Assembly (NCBI GenBank): GCA_025360745.1
Contig: JANYBP010000054.1
Coordinates: 1 to 33,950, forward strand
Reading direction: 5' to 3'
Length of the DNA stretch: 33,950 nt
DNA from: a bacterium
GTDB taxonomy: Bacteria > Verrucomicrobiota > Kiritimatiellia > CAIKKV01 > CAIYGI01
Shown here: piece by piece, positions 14,041 to 22,079 of the stretch
How positions within the stretch are numbered: the stretch's first letter is position 1
Layout: each line of letters begins with the position of its first letter
The notes under the pieces: model-generated
What the model saw: only the letters and a program-made list of their open reading frames with translations
Databases searched by the model: none
What the model was told of the DNA's origin: nothing
Translations under genes and position numbers: made by a program

Positions 14041-14310
14041 GGGGGCGGGAAGAGGTGGAAGGTGGGAGGTGGAGGGTGGATGGTCAGAGGTCGGAGGTCG
14101 GAAGTCGGTGAATTCTGCTTCCGTCTTCTGACTTCTGGCTTCTGGCTTCTGGCTACTGACTTCTGACTACTGACTTCTGACTTCTGGCTTCTGACTTCTG
14201 ACTTCTGGCTTCTGACTTCTGACTTCTGACTTCTGGCTTCTGGCTTCTGACTTCTGACTTCTGGGCGACAATACAGAAATTACCCGGAACACAAGATTGA
14301 AACCATCCCC
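14041..14310. repeat. Composite element with heptamer array, copy B
   Basis: Module order matches copy A at 11448: a purine-rich GAGGTGGAAGGTGGGAGGTG block, three forward heptamers (CAGAGGT, CGGAGGT, CGGAAGT at 14085-14105), TGAATTCTG, a long reverse heptamer array, then GGCGACAA...CCCGGAACACAA. It is expanded relative to copy A mainly by the number of reverse units. It occupies most of the 436-base gap between the TA module and addB; no gene is supported. Confidence 0.85.
14129..14261. repeat. Nineteen-unit in-phase heptamer array
   Basis: Nineteen consecutive 7-bp units with no phase slip, all TG[A/G]CT[T/A]C. Only the third and sixth positions vary: 17 units are TGACTTC or TGGCTTC and two end in TAC. 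On the plus strand the array has many TGA triplets spread across all three frames, so it cannot be read through. Confidence 0.95.
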
Positions 14311-14326
14311 GCAAAACTGTACGGTC

Positions 14327-14355
14327 TTGGCTGGGCTGGGCGGGGCGCTTATGAT
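14327..14355 (+). promoter_or_regulatory. Candidate addBA promoter
   Basis: -35 TTGGCT (14327-14332), 17-base GC-rich spacer, -10 TATGAT (14350-14355), about 45 bases before the addB start. It lies just beyond the composite repeat, so the repeat does not separate it from the gene. Confidence 0.6.
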
Positions 14356-14400
14356 CGAACGTGCGTTGGCAGGCGGCGGCAGGTCAATGCGGGGCGGAAG

Positions 14401-17214
14401 ATGGCGATAAAGAGAATATTTCTGGGCTGGGACCGGCCGCTTTGCGAAAGCGTGCCGGCCTATCTCATGGCCGGGGCGGGCGCGGGGTTGCTGGACCTGC
14501 GCGGCACGGTGCTGGTTGTGCCCACGCGCCAGTCGAGCTGGCGCTTGCACGCCGCACTGCCCTTGGCCGCCGATGCTCGCGGCGCCGTTTTGCTGGGACC
14601 GGAAATCGTGACCCCGCCGGTGCTGCTCGAACCGCCGCACAGCCCTGCGGTCGCCACAAATCTCCAAAGTCTGCTGGCCTGGTCCGCCATCCTTAAAGCC
14701 GTCAAACCCGGCGAACTGCCCGCCTTCATGGGCACGCGCGAAGGCCGCGCGCACGGCACGGCCTGGGCGCTGCAACTCGCGCGCCGTCTCCAGCTTTTAC
14801 GCGACGAACTGGCCGACGGCGGTCTGGCCATCGCGGACGTGGCCGCCCGTGGCGCGGAAATCGAGGAAGGCGAACGCTGGGCCGCCATGGCAGAGTTGGA
14901 GCGCCGCTATGCCGGACAACTCGAGAGCTGGCGCCTGCGCGATGCGCTGATGCTCAAACTCGCCCACGCGCGCCAGGGCCTACTCGCGCCAGAGGTTCGA
15001 CGGGTGGTGGTGGCGGCCGTGCCCGATCCCCCGAAACTTTTCATGACCTTGTTGAACCAATGGGCCGCCGCCGGCGGCACAGTCGAGGTGTTGCTGGCCG
15101 CTCCGGAAGCCATCTCCGCCGCCTTCGACAACTGGGGGCGCCCTCTGCCGGCAACCTGGCAGGCGCGCGCGCTCGCCCTGCCATCCGAAGACATCTGGCT
15201 TGAAGCCACGCCCGACGATCAGGCCGCGCGGATTGCCAAAGCCATCGCCGCCGGCTTGGGCGCCAAAGCGTCCGCTGCCGACCTGCGGCCGCAACTGGCG
15301 ATCGGCGTGCCCGACCGCGAAACCGTCGCCCCGCTACAGCGCGAGCTCGCCGCCATCGGCCTGCCGGCCTTCGATCCGCAAAACCGTCAGTTTGCCGATA
15401 GCGCGCTCTTCCGGCTGGTGCAAACGCTGCTGGCCCTGCGCAACCGGCCCGGCTACGCCGAAGTGGCCGCCTTGCTGCGCCATCCGGATGCGCTGGTGTT
15501 GTTCGATCGCCCCGCCGACCTGTTGCGCGAGTTGGATCAGTTGCAGTCCGAACATCTGCCGGTCACATTGGACGATATGCGCGCCGCTCCGCCACTTCTG
15601 AGCGGGGCCTTGGAGCGTGTCCGGGCCTGGCGCGGCGCGCTGATCGACTCCGACCTGGCCGCCGGTTTGCGAAAGGTGCTGCGGCAGCTATACGAACGCC
15701 GCCACCTCAAATCCGGCGAACCCGCGGATGCGGCCTTTCAGCAGGCCGTCGCCGCGTTCGACACGGGATTGAGGGAACTCGAAGCCGCCGCCGCCGCGGG
15801 GCACGCCGGCAATGAGGCCGCCGAGGCGCTGCTGGCGCGCTTGCAGGATGCCACCGTCAAGGGCGAGCGCCGCAATGAACTGCTCGATCTGGAAGGCTGG
15901 CTGGAACTGGCCTGGAATCCCGCGCCGCTGCTTTTCGTGGCCGGCATGAATGAGGGCTTTGTGCCCGACGGACATGTCGGCGACCTCTTTTTGCCCGACA
16001 CCCTGCGGCGACTGCTCGACCTGCGCGATGACAGTTTGCGCGTGGCCCGCGACGCCTATCTGCTTACCTCCCTGATTGAGCAACGCCGCGGACAGGGCCG
16101 GGTGATCCTGCTGGTGGGCAAGACCTCCAGCGCCGGCGATCCGTTGCGTCCTTCGCGTCTGCTCTTCCGCTGCCCCGACAAGGAACTTGTCGCCCGCGCA
16201 CGCTCGCTCTTCAAGGACCCGCCGCCTTCCCAGGCGGCCGAAGCCTATACGATCAGCTTCAAACTCGATCCCGCACTCCTGCCGGAAGACTGTATTGACG
16301 CCAGGCGCGCGCGGGAGTTGAGTCCCACCATCTTCCGGGACTACCTCGCCTGTCCGCTGCGCTTTTACCTGCGGCACGTTCTGGGCATGACCGCGCTGGA
16401 TGACCGCGCGCGCGAACCGGACGCGCGGGCCTTCGGGAACTTGGTTCACGAAGTGCTCGAAGAGATGGGCCGGGACCGCCGCCTCTGGGCCTGCGACGAT
16501 GGCGCCGAACTGGCGCGCTGGCTGGAACAACGACTGGCGGAACTGGCGCGCAACCGCTACGGCGCCCGGCCTTGGCTGGGAGTCGAACTGGCCATGGCCA
16601 GCGCCGCGCAGAGGTTAAAAGTCTTTGCGCAAAAGCAGCTCGCCTGGCGCGCGGCGGGCTGGGAGATCGTCCAGCATGAAGCGGGCAAGTCCCGCGAAAT
16701 CGGCGGCTTGACGGTCAAAGGACGCATTGACCGGATTGACCGGAACATTCAAACCGGCCTGGTTTGCGTGCTCGATTACAAGACCACCGACAAGACCAAG
16801 ACGCCCGCGGAAACGCATTTTGGCCCCGCCTGCGAAGATGACGATCTGCCAGCCGCCGGCATTTCGGCGGAACTGGCGGGCGGCGGCAGGGCTAAACGTT
16901 GGGCCGATCTGCAACTGCCGCTCTACCGCGAGCTGGTCCGGTCTGAGTTCGGACCCCAGGTGCAACTTGGATACTTTTGTCTGCCCAATGCCCTCGGCGA
17001 TACGGATGTCACACTCTGGGATGCTTACAGCGACGCCCTGCACGACTCCGCCATCCAATGCGCGGAGGCCGTGGTGCAGCGCATCAAGCAGGGCATTTTC
17101 TGGCCGCCGGTCAAACTCAAGACGGGTTATGACGACGATCTTGCCGGCGTACTGCCCGGCGACCCGGCCAAAAGCATCGTACCTCCCCCACCCCCGTGGA
17201 GGGCGGCAAAATGA
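14401..17214 (+). CDS. addB: AddB-like subunit: inactivated helicase fold plus PD-(D/E)XK nuclease
   Basis: 937-residue partner of a UvrD/AddA helicase in double-strand-break end processing. The N-terminal two thirds are helicase-like without a Walker A motif (VLVVPTRQSSWRLHAAL near 37-53; LLFVAGMNEGFVP near 518-530, a degenerate helicase segment). The C-terminal nuclease has LSPTIFRDYLACPLRFYLRH, His683 in GNLVHEVLEEM, Asp777 in KGRIDRID, the Asp792-Tyr-Lys794 core in VLDYKTTD, and LQLPLYREL (motif Q-x3-Y). The CxxC-containing C-terminal cluster of Bacillus AddB is absent, so it probably lacks the iron-sulfur cluster. The ribosome binding site is weak (GGCGGAAG touches the ATG). The stop overlaps the addA start by four bases (ATGA). 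Confidence 0.85.
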   Translation: MAIKRIFLGWDRPLCESVPAYLMAGAGAGLLDLRGTVLVVPTRQSSWRLHAALPLAADARGAVLLGPEIVTPPVLLEPPHSPAVATNLQSLLAWSAILKAVKPGELPAFMGTREGRAHGTAWALQLARRLQLLRDELADGGLAIADVAARGAEIEEGERWAAMAELERRYAGQLESWRLRDALMLKLAHARQGLLAPEVRRVVVAAVPDPPKLFMTLLNQWAAAGGTVEVLLAAPEAISAAFDNWGRPLPATWQARALALPSEDIWLEATPDDQAARIAKAIAAGLGAKASAADLRPQLAIGVPDRETVAPLQRELAAIGLPAFDPQNRQFADSALFRLVQTLLALRNRPGYAEVAALLRHPDALVLFDRPADLLRELDQLQSEHLPVTLDDMRAAPPLLSGALERVRAWRGALIDSDLAAGLRKVLRQLYERRHLKSGEPADAAFQQAVAAFDTGLRELEAAAAAGHAGNEAAEALLARLQDATVKGERRNELLDLEGWLELAWNPAPLLFVAGMNEGFVPDGHVGDLFLPDTLRRLLDLRDDSLRVARDAYLLTSLIEQRRGQGRVILLVGKTSSAGDPLRPSRLLFRCPDKELVARARSLFKDPPPSQAAEAYTISFKLDPALLPEDCIDARRARELSPTIFRDYLACPLRFYLRHVLGMTALDDRAREPDARAFGNLVHEVLEEMGRDRRLWACDDGAELARWLEQRLAELARNRYGARPWLGVELAMASAAQRLKVFAQKQLAWRAAGWEIVQHEAGKSREIGGLTVKGRIDRIDRNIQTGLVCVLDYKTTDKTKTPAETHFGPACEDDDLPAAGISAELAGGGRAKRWADLQLPLYRELVRSEFGPQVQLGYFCLPNALGDTDVTLWDAYSDALHDSAIQCAEAVVQRIKQGIFWPPVKLKTGYDDDLAGVLPGDPAKSIVPPPPPWRAAK

Positions 17215-20200
17215 ACGGCTTCAAAAACCGCGCCATCTCCGCCTCGGCCGGCACGGGTAAAACCTTCAGGCTGGCCCACCGCTATCTTGGACTGATGGCC
17301 GCCGGCGTCCCGCCCGATCGTATTTGCGCGCTCACCTTCTCCCGCAAGGCCGCAGGCGAGATTTTCGACAAGATCGTCGAACACCTTTGCGCGGCGGCGA
17401 GCGATGGCGGCAAACGCGCCCGCACCGCCGCGACCATCGCGAAAGAGGGTTTGTCCGCGCCGCCGGACCGCCCGGAGGCCTATGTCAGTCTCTTGCGCAA
17501 GTTGCTGGATCACGAACACCGCCTGCACATCGGCACGCTGGACAGTTTTATCCTCGGCGTCGTGCGCGCCTTCCCGATGGAACTGGGCATTCCGCCCGAG
17601 ACCAAGCCCATGGACGGCGATGGCGGCGAAGCTTTGGCCATGCGCCAGGACATATTGACCCGGCTCTTCGATCCCACGCAACGGCCGGGCAAGGAAAGCG
17701 GGCGTGAGGGCAGCGCCTTTCTGCGGGATTTTCGACTGGCCTGTTTCGGCCAGGAGACAAAAACGCTGGTCGCCATCCTCGACAGACTGATTTCCGAGCA
17801 CTATGGATTCTACCGTCAACACAACAAGACAACCTGGCGCTGGGGCGATCCTGACCGCATCTGGCAGCCCGCCGAACGGTGGTGGGAGGATCACGGGCAA
17901 AAATCCTCCGCAATACCAGACGGACTGCTGGAGGAGCTGGCCACCGCCTTCGGACCCGGCGCAAGGTCTGAAGCCCTTGGCAATGCCTGCGCCCTGATCG
18001 CGGCGGCCGGCATAACGCACGCCGCCGACAAACCGTGGCCCGATCTCAACGCAACCATTTTGGATAAACTGCTGCCGCTCGCCGCGCGCAACGAGAACCC
18101 GCTTGTCTCGTATTACAAAAAGGAATATTCGATCCCCGCCGGACTTTGGAACCCGTTGCGCCGCGCCTTGTGCAACTTGATCGGCGTGGAGGTGGAGCGG
18201 GCGCTGGCGCGGACCCAGGGCCTGCGCGCCGTGCTGGACCGCTACGAAAAACTCTACGACGACGCCCTGAGCCTGGACGGCCGCTATACCTTCGAGGATC
18301 TCTCGCGCCTGCTCGGCGCCGATGGGCTCAGCCCCAGCCGCACGCCGGCCGCTCCCAACCGTCTCTACATTGACTACCGCCTCGACGGCAAACTGGACCA
18401 CTGGCTGCTGGATGAGTTTCAGGACACCAGCGACACCCAGTGGGCCGCGCTGGCAAACCTGATTGACGAAGTCGTCCAGGATCAAAACCGCTCCTTCTTT
18501 TATGTGGGCGACGTCAAGCAGTCCGTCTACGGCTGGCGCGGCGGCAACCACCGCCTCTTCGGCGAGGTGCTGAAAAAATACGGAAATCCCGGTCGGCGCG
18601 CGATCGTCTCCGAGGCCATCGCCGAATGTCACCGGTCGCTGCCGGCGGTCATCGAGACCGTTAATATGGTCTTCGACGGCATAGCGGAGTGGAGGCCGGC
18701 GGGCGGCGACGATCAAGGACCGCGCCGGGAAGCGGTCGCGGCTTTCGCCGGAGTTTGGAAGAAGCACGAAAGCGCCCGCCTGGGTGAAGGCGCGGGTTTT
18801 GCCGCCCTGCTGGAGTACCTGCCGAAGAAAACCAGTGGGGCGACGCAGGCTGGCGTCGGCGGGGACGAGGATGGGTCCGACGATCCAGCCGAGTTTGAGG
18901 CGGTCGCAAAAGTGCTGGAGCAGTCGCAGCCCACCCGGCGCGGCCTCACGGCGGCCGTCTTGGTGCGCAGCAACAGGGCGGGCCGCGATTGCGTGGACGT
19001 GCTGCGCCGCCGGTTGCCCGATGTGCCGGTCGTGCATGAAGGCCAGGGCGGCATTGTGGACAATCCCGTGGTCACGCTGTTGCTGGCCCTGATCCGTTAC
19101 GCCGCGCATCCCGGCGATAGCGTGGCCAAACGTCATCTCCAGATGAGTCCGCTGGCCAAACAACCGGAATTACAGAACCTCGATGCCCTGCCCGGCTGCT
19201 TCCTGACCGCTCTGCATGAACGCGGTTTCGCGGGCGCACTGCGCGAGTGGGGCGAGCGCCTGGGCGCGCTCGACGCCTTCGGAAGACAGCGCCTGCGCGA
19301 AATGCTGGCGGCGGCGGAACAGTTCGACGCCGGCGGCGCGCGCGACCCCGACGCCTTCGCCGATCACATTCAGGCCTACCAGGTCAGAGCCAGCGCCGCC
19401 GCGGGCACGGTGCGCGCGATGACCATTCACCAGGCCAAGGGCCTGGGCTTCGATCTGGTGATCGTGCCTTTCGCCGCCAACGCCAGGAGTTTCGAAAAAC
19501 CCGGCGATCCGGAGTTGCTGGCGGGCGCCGATTGGGTGCTCGATCCGCCAGGCCATCAGGCCTTGAATGCCGCCGCCGGATGGCCATTGCGGGCCCTGGA
19601 CGCCGCCCGCGCGGACGCCAATTTTGCGCAATTCTGCGTTCTCTACGTTGCGCTGACGCGCGCCCAGCGGGCGCTCTACATGATCGTCCCCGCCAGGGCC
19701 AAACAATCGCACACCGTCCGCGAAGCGGATCTCCTGCGCGAACGCCTCGCGCCGGACGGCAAACCCGGCGCCGGCCCGGGCGGCCTGACGCAACTTTTTG
19801 CCACTGGCGACAGCGCGTGGTTCAAGCAACCCGGCAAGAACGTCCAAGCAACGCCGACCGTCCATCCACCCGCGCCGGTCTGCGTGACACAAGCCGCGGA
19901 AATGGCGCGCCGCGAGCCGTCCAAGGAGCAGGCCGAAGGCCGCACCTTCCCGGCGCACTGGCTCTTCAACGTCGAGTCGGGCGACGTGCGGGCCTTCGGT
20001 TCCGCCATCCATCGCCTCTTCCAAAAGATCGAGTGGATCGAGCACGCGGATATCGATCGCATCATCGCCGAGTGGCGTGGAGAATCGGCGGAACCCGCGC
20101 ATTTATTGGACAACGTAGAACAACAGTTCCGCGTTTGTCTGGCCAACCAGGAAATCCGGCAACGCCTGGCCAGACCAGCCGGCGCGGCGCAAACAGAGGT

Positions 20201-20504
20201 CTGGCGCGAAGCGCCCTTCGACCTGGTGCTGGAAACAGAGGGCGAAAGGCAGTTGATAAGCGGACGGTTCGACCGGCTGGTGGTGGAGCGCGACGCCGCC
20301 AACCGGCCGCTGCGGGCCACGGTTTTCGACTTCAAGAGCAATCGCGTCGATACCAAGTCCGCCTTGCGTGAAGCGGCCGAAGGCTACGCCCGCCAGATGG
20401 CCGATTACGCCCGCGCCGCCGCCCGCCTGCTCAACCTTCAGTCCGCGCAAGTGGATATCGTCATGCTCTTCACCCGCCAGGGGTGGATTTGGACGATTCG
20501 GTGA
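17211..20504 (+). CDS. addA: AddA/RecB-like UvrD-family helicase with C-terminal nuclease
   Basis: 1097-residue superfamily 1 helicase-nuclease. Walker A is SASAGTGKT (Lys17) and Walker B LLDEFQDTSD (Asp401, Glu402). Further helicase motifs are VGDVKQSVYGWRGG, TVRAMTIHQAKGLGFDLVI and LYVALTRAQRALY. The C-terminal nuclease has ISGRFDRLV, Asp1040/Lys1042 in VFDFKSN, and EGYARQMADYARA. All active-site residues of both engines are visible. ATG 17211 follows GGAGGG with seven-base spacing and overlaps addB; the in-frame GTG 17196 is less likely. With AddB it should unwind and resect broken ends to load RecA, and may also degrade phage DNA. Length and motif order match AddA (about 1,100-1,250 residues). 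Confidence 0.88.
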   Translation: MNGFKNRAISASAGTGKTFRLAHRYLGLMAAGVPPDRICALTFSRKAAGEIFDKIVEHLCAAASDGGKRARTAATIAKEGLSAPPDRPEAYVSLLRKLLDHEHRLHIGTLDSFILGVVRAFPMELGIPPETKPMDGDGGEALAMRQDILTRLFDPTQRPGKESGREGSAFLRDFRLACFGQETKTLVAILDRLISEHYGFYRQHNKTTWRWGDPDRIWQPAERWWEDHGQKSSAIPDGLLEELATAFGPGARSEALGNACALIAAAGITHAADKPWPDLNATILDKLLPLAARNENPLVSYYKKEYSIPAGLWNPLRRALCNLIGVEVERALARTQGLRAVLDRYEKLYDDALSLDGRYTFEDLSRLLGADGLSPSRTPAAPNRLYIDYRLDGKLDHWLLDEFQDTSDTQWAALANLIDEVVQDQNRSFFYVGDVKQSVYGWRGGNHRLFGEVLKKYGNPGRRAIVSEAIAECHRSLPAVIETVNMVFDGIAEWRPAGGDDQGPRREAVAAFAGVWKKHESARLGEGAGFAALLEYLPKKTSGATQAGVGGDEDGSDDPAEFEAVAKVLEQSQPTRRGLTAAVLVRSNRAGRDCVDVLRRRLPDVPVVHEGQGGIVDNPVVTLLLALIRYAAHPGDSVAKRHLQMSPLAKQPELQNLDALPGCFLTALHERGFAGALREWGERLGALDAFGRQRLREMLAAAEQFDAGGARDPDAFADHIQAYQVRASAAAGTVRAMTIHQAKGLGFDLVIVPFAANARSFEKPGDPELLAGADWVLDPPGHQALNAAAGWPLRALDAARADANFAQFCVLYVALTRAQRALYMIVPARAKQSHTVREADLLRERLAPDGKPGAGPGGLTQLFATGDSAWFKQPGKNVQATPTVHPPAPVCVTQAAEMARREPSKEQAEGRTFPAHWLFNVESGDVRAFGSAIHRLFQKIEWIEHADIDRIIAEWRGESAEPAHLLDNVEQQFRVCLANQEIRQRLARPAGAAQTEVWREAPFDLVLETEGERQLISGRFDRLVVERDAANRPLRATVFDFKSNRVDTKSALREAAEGYARQMADYARAAARLLNLQSAQVDIVMLFTRQGWIWTIR

Positions 20505-20511
20505 GATGACT

Positions 20512-20547
20512 GTAACACAATACAACTTTATTGTTGTATTATGTTAC
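20512..20547. promoter_or_regulatory. Large inverted repeat, likely operator of the AbiE-type module
   Basis: Left arm GTAACACAATACAAC (20512-20526), spacer TTTATT, right arm GTTGTATTATGTTAC (20533-20547): 15-bp arms with one mismatch in an AT-rich pocket of otherwise GC-rich DNA. A -10-like TATTAT (20537-20542) lies in the right arm, and a related half-site ATATTGTAG follows. AbiEi antitoxins are known to bind inverted repeats and repress their operon; this site fits that role. A terminator for addA is less likely because the stem is AT-rich and no T-run follows. Confidence 0.7.
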
Positions 20548-20595
20548 TCAATATTGTAGTTTCTCGCTTCACCGAATGGGCATGAGGAAAGCGCG

Positions 20596-21378
20596 ATGAA
20601 CAAAGACGAACAAGCGACGATCGTGGATGCCGTGCAGAAGGCTATTGTCAGGTTGGTCGCCACCAGTCCGGCGGGCCACAATTTGATCCTGATCGGCGGG
20701 TTTAGATACCGGTTTCTCGACCAAAGCGTGCGAATCTCCAAAGACATAGATTACCACTGGGCGGGAGAAATCGAAGAAAAGCAACGAGAACTGATTGGCA
20801 TGTTTAAAAAACGGCTTTTGCCTGTGCTGCGCCGACAATTCGGGTTTGCCGGGAGCGTGGCAGCGGCAACCGGGCCCGAAGCCGACTCCCCCGCCGTGAG
20901 AACCGTTCTCGTTGCGGTATGGAAGGTAGGCGTTGCATACAGCCGGATCGAGATTCCTGTGGAGGTCACGCAGATACGTTATTCGGACAAGATGGAAATC
21001 CGCACGGTGGATGGTGTCGTTTACCCCACTTTTTCCGACGCGGACATGGTCGAAAGCAAGATCGTGACCATCTTCAACCGACGAACGATTGAGCATCGCG
21101 ACTTGGTGGATATTTTTTTGTTCGGAAACAAACTGGTTTCGCGATCCCACGAACGCGTGGCGAAAAAATTAAAAACCTTGGGAATAGCGCGCTCAGTCAT
21201 AGAGGAAAAAATGCGAGATCTGGATCGGCACGCCGCTTATCATGGCAAGGCCATTCAGACGATCATCAATACGCAGCTCGATCCCGAGGCGGCTAAAAAC
21301 ATCGACGCGGCTGGCGGCGGAGCGTTGGTGCTGAAGCGTGCGACAGCGACGATCCGTAACATCGTCATGGCAAAATGA
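20596..21378 (+). CDS. AbiEii/AbiGii-family nucleotidyltransferase toxin
   Basis: 260-residue protein with the nucleotidyltransferase signature of type IV toxins: LILIGGFRYRF (Gly34-Gly35), then VRISKDIDYHW with Asp50 and Asp52 as metal-binding acidic residues. Glu123 in IEIPVEVTQI is the likely third, and Lys155 in MVESKIVTIF plus RDLVDIFLF (168-176) are typical of the AbiEii fold. Family knowledge: these enzymes modify tRNA or use GTP to block growth during phage infection. ATG 20596 follows GAGGAAAGCG at suitable distance. The stop overlaps the next start by four bases (ATGA), and the next gene encodes the AbiEi-like partner. The classical order is antitoxin then toxin; here it is reversed. 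Confidence 0.8.
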   Translation: MNKDEQATIVDAVQKAIVRLVATSPAGHNLILIGGFRYRFLDQSVRISKDIDYHWAGEIEEKQRELIGMFKKRLLPVLRRQFGFAGSVAAATGPEADSPAVRTVLVAVWKVGVAYSRIEIPVEVTQIRYSDKMEIRTVDGVVYPTFSDADMVESKIVTIFNRRTIEHRDLVDIFLFGNKLVSRSHERVAKKLKTLGIARSVIEEKMRDLDRHAAYHGKAIQTIINTQLDPEAAKNIDAAGGGALVLKRATATIRNIVMAK

Positions 21379-21968
21379 AAACTTCCGACTGGATGAAGTT
21401 TCTGGACTTCCAGAACCGGCGGCATGGAAAAGCGCTTTTTCGTGTCGCCGAACTTGCCAACGCGACCGGCCACGCCCCGCACGCATTAAATGTCGAGTTG
21501 GGACGTCTGGCGAGCAAGGGTGCGATCGCCCGCTACGCTACGGGCGTGTACGGACTGCCGGGGCGCGCAACTCCGGAAGAACTTGTTACGGTACTGGATA
21601 ACGGCGCTTACATCACGGGAGCCTATGCCCTGAATCGCCAGAACTTGATAACCCAAGCGTCCTCCGAGATCGTCTGCTTTACGAACCGCCGCCACAACCG
21701 CTCCCGCGCGAGAACGACCCCGTTCGGAAAAATAGTGTTTGTCCGCGTCGCCTCCAATATCTACCGTAAACCGGCTGAGGGCGCTCTGGCGCCACCCGAG
21801 CAGGCTTTTTGTGATTTTGTCCGCCTGACCCAGAGACAGGGGCTTGACCCTTCCACAATCGTCACGTTCCGGGGCTTGAACACATTGTCGAAAAGCCGCC
21901 TGTCCGCCGTACTGAAGCGCTATCCGCTGACAGTTCTGAGAAAGGCGAACCAACTACTCGGAATCTGA
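21375..21968 (+). CDS. AbiEi-like winged-helix antitoxin
   Basis: 197-residue protein with an N-terminal winged helix (RVAELANATGHAPHALNVEL...RLASKGAIARYATGVYGLPG, about 23-64), then the AbiEi C-terminal region (ITGAYALNRQNLIT, FGKIVFVRVASNIY, PEQAFCDFVRL). The FxxxxR-A-NG-Y type recognition wing (here ARYATGVYGLP) is characteristic of type IV antitoxins. It acts as a transcriptional repressor, likely through the inverted repeat at 20512-20547, and counters the upstream nucleotidyltransferase without needing stable binding. It is translated by coupling to the toxin gene. The C-terminal part is a little shorter than in streptococcal AbiEi, but no truncation is obvious. Confidence 0.75.
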   Translation: MKTSDWMKFLDFQNRRHGKALFRVAELANATGHAPHALNVELGRLASKGAIARYATGVYGLPGRATPEELVTVLDNGAYITGAYALNRQNLITQASSEIVCFTNRRHNRSRARTTPFGKIVFVRVASNIYRKPAEGALAPPEQAFCDFVRLTQRQGLDPSTIVTFRGLNTLSKSRLSAVLKRYPLTVLRKANQLLGI

Positions 21969-22079
21969 TCCGCTCTCCGCTTGAACGCCTACCCCGCTTG
22001 AGTTGCGCCCGTGGGGGGGCGTGTGTTATCTAGTTTGGCCGCCGCGCGGTCGATCGCGCGGTGGTGGGAAAACACGCTC

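Noticed and set aside
14085-14261. CRISPR array
   Set aside because: The units are 7 bp, directly abutting and without spacers; no cas genes are nearby. It is a tandem repeat.
17127-19163. Long minus-strand frame opposite addA
   Set aside because: A shadow of addA, whose helicase motifs are intact; the composition is typical of antisense GC-rich frames.
20512-20547. Intrinsic terminator of addA
   Set aside because: The stem is AT-rich and no T-run follows; the position before a toxin-antitoxin operon fits an operator better.
22011-22079. Longer DprA N-terminus from GTG 22011
   Set aside because: No Shine-Dalgarno sequence, and the added residues do not resemble DprA; the conserved region starts at 22080.
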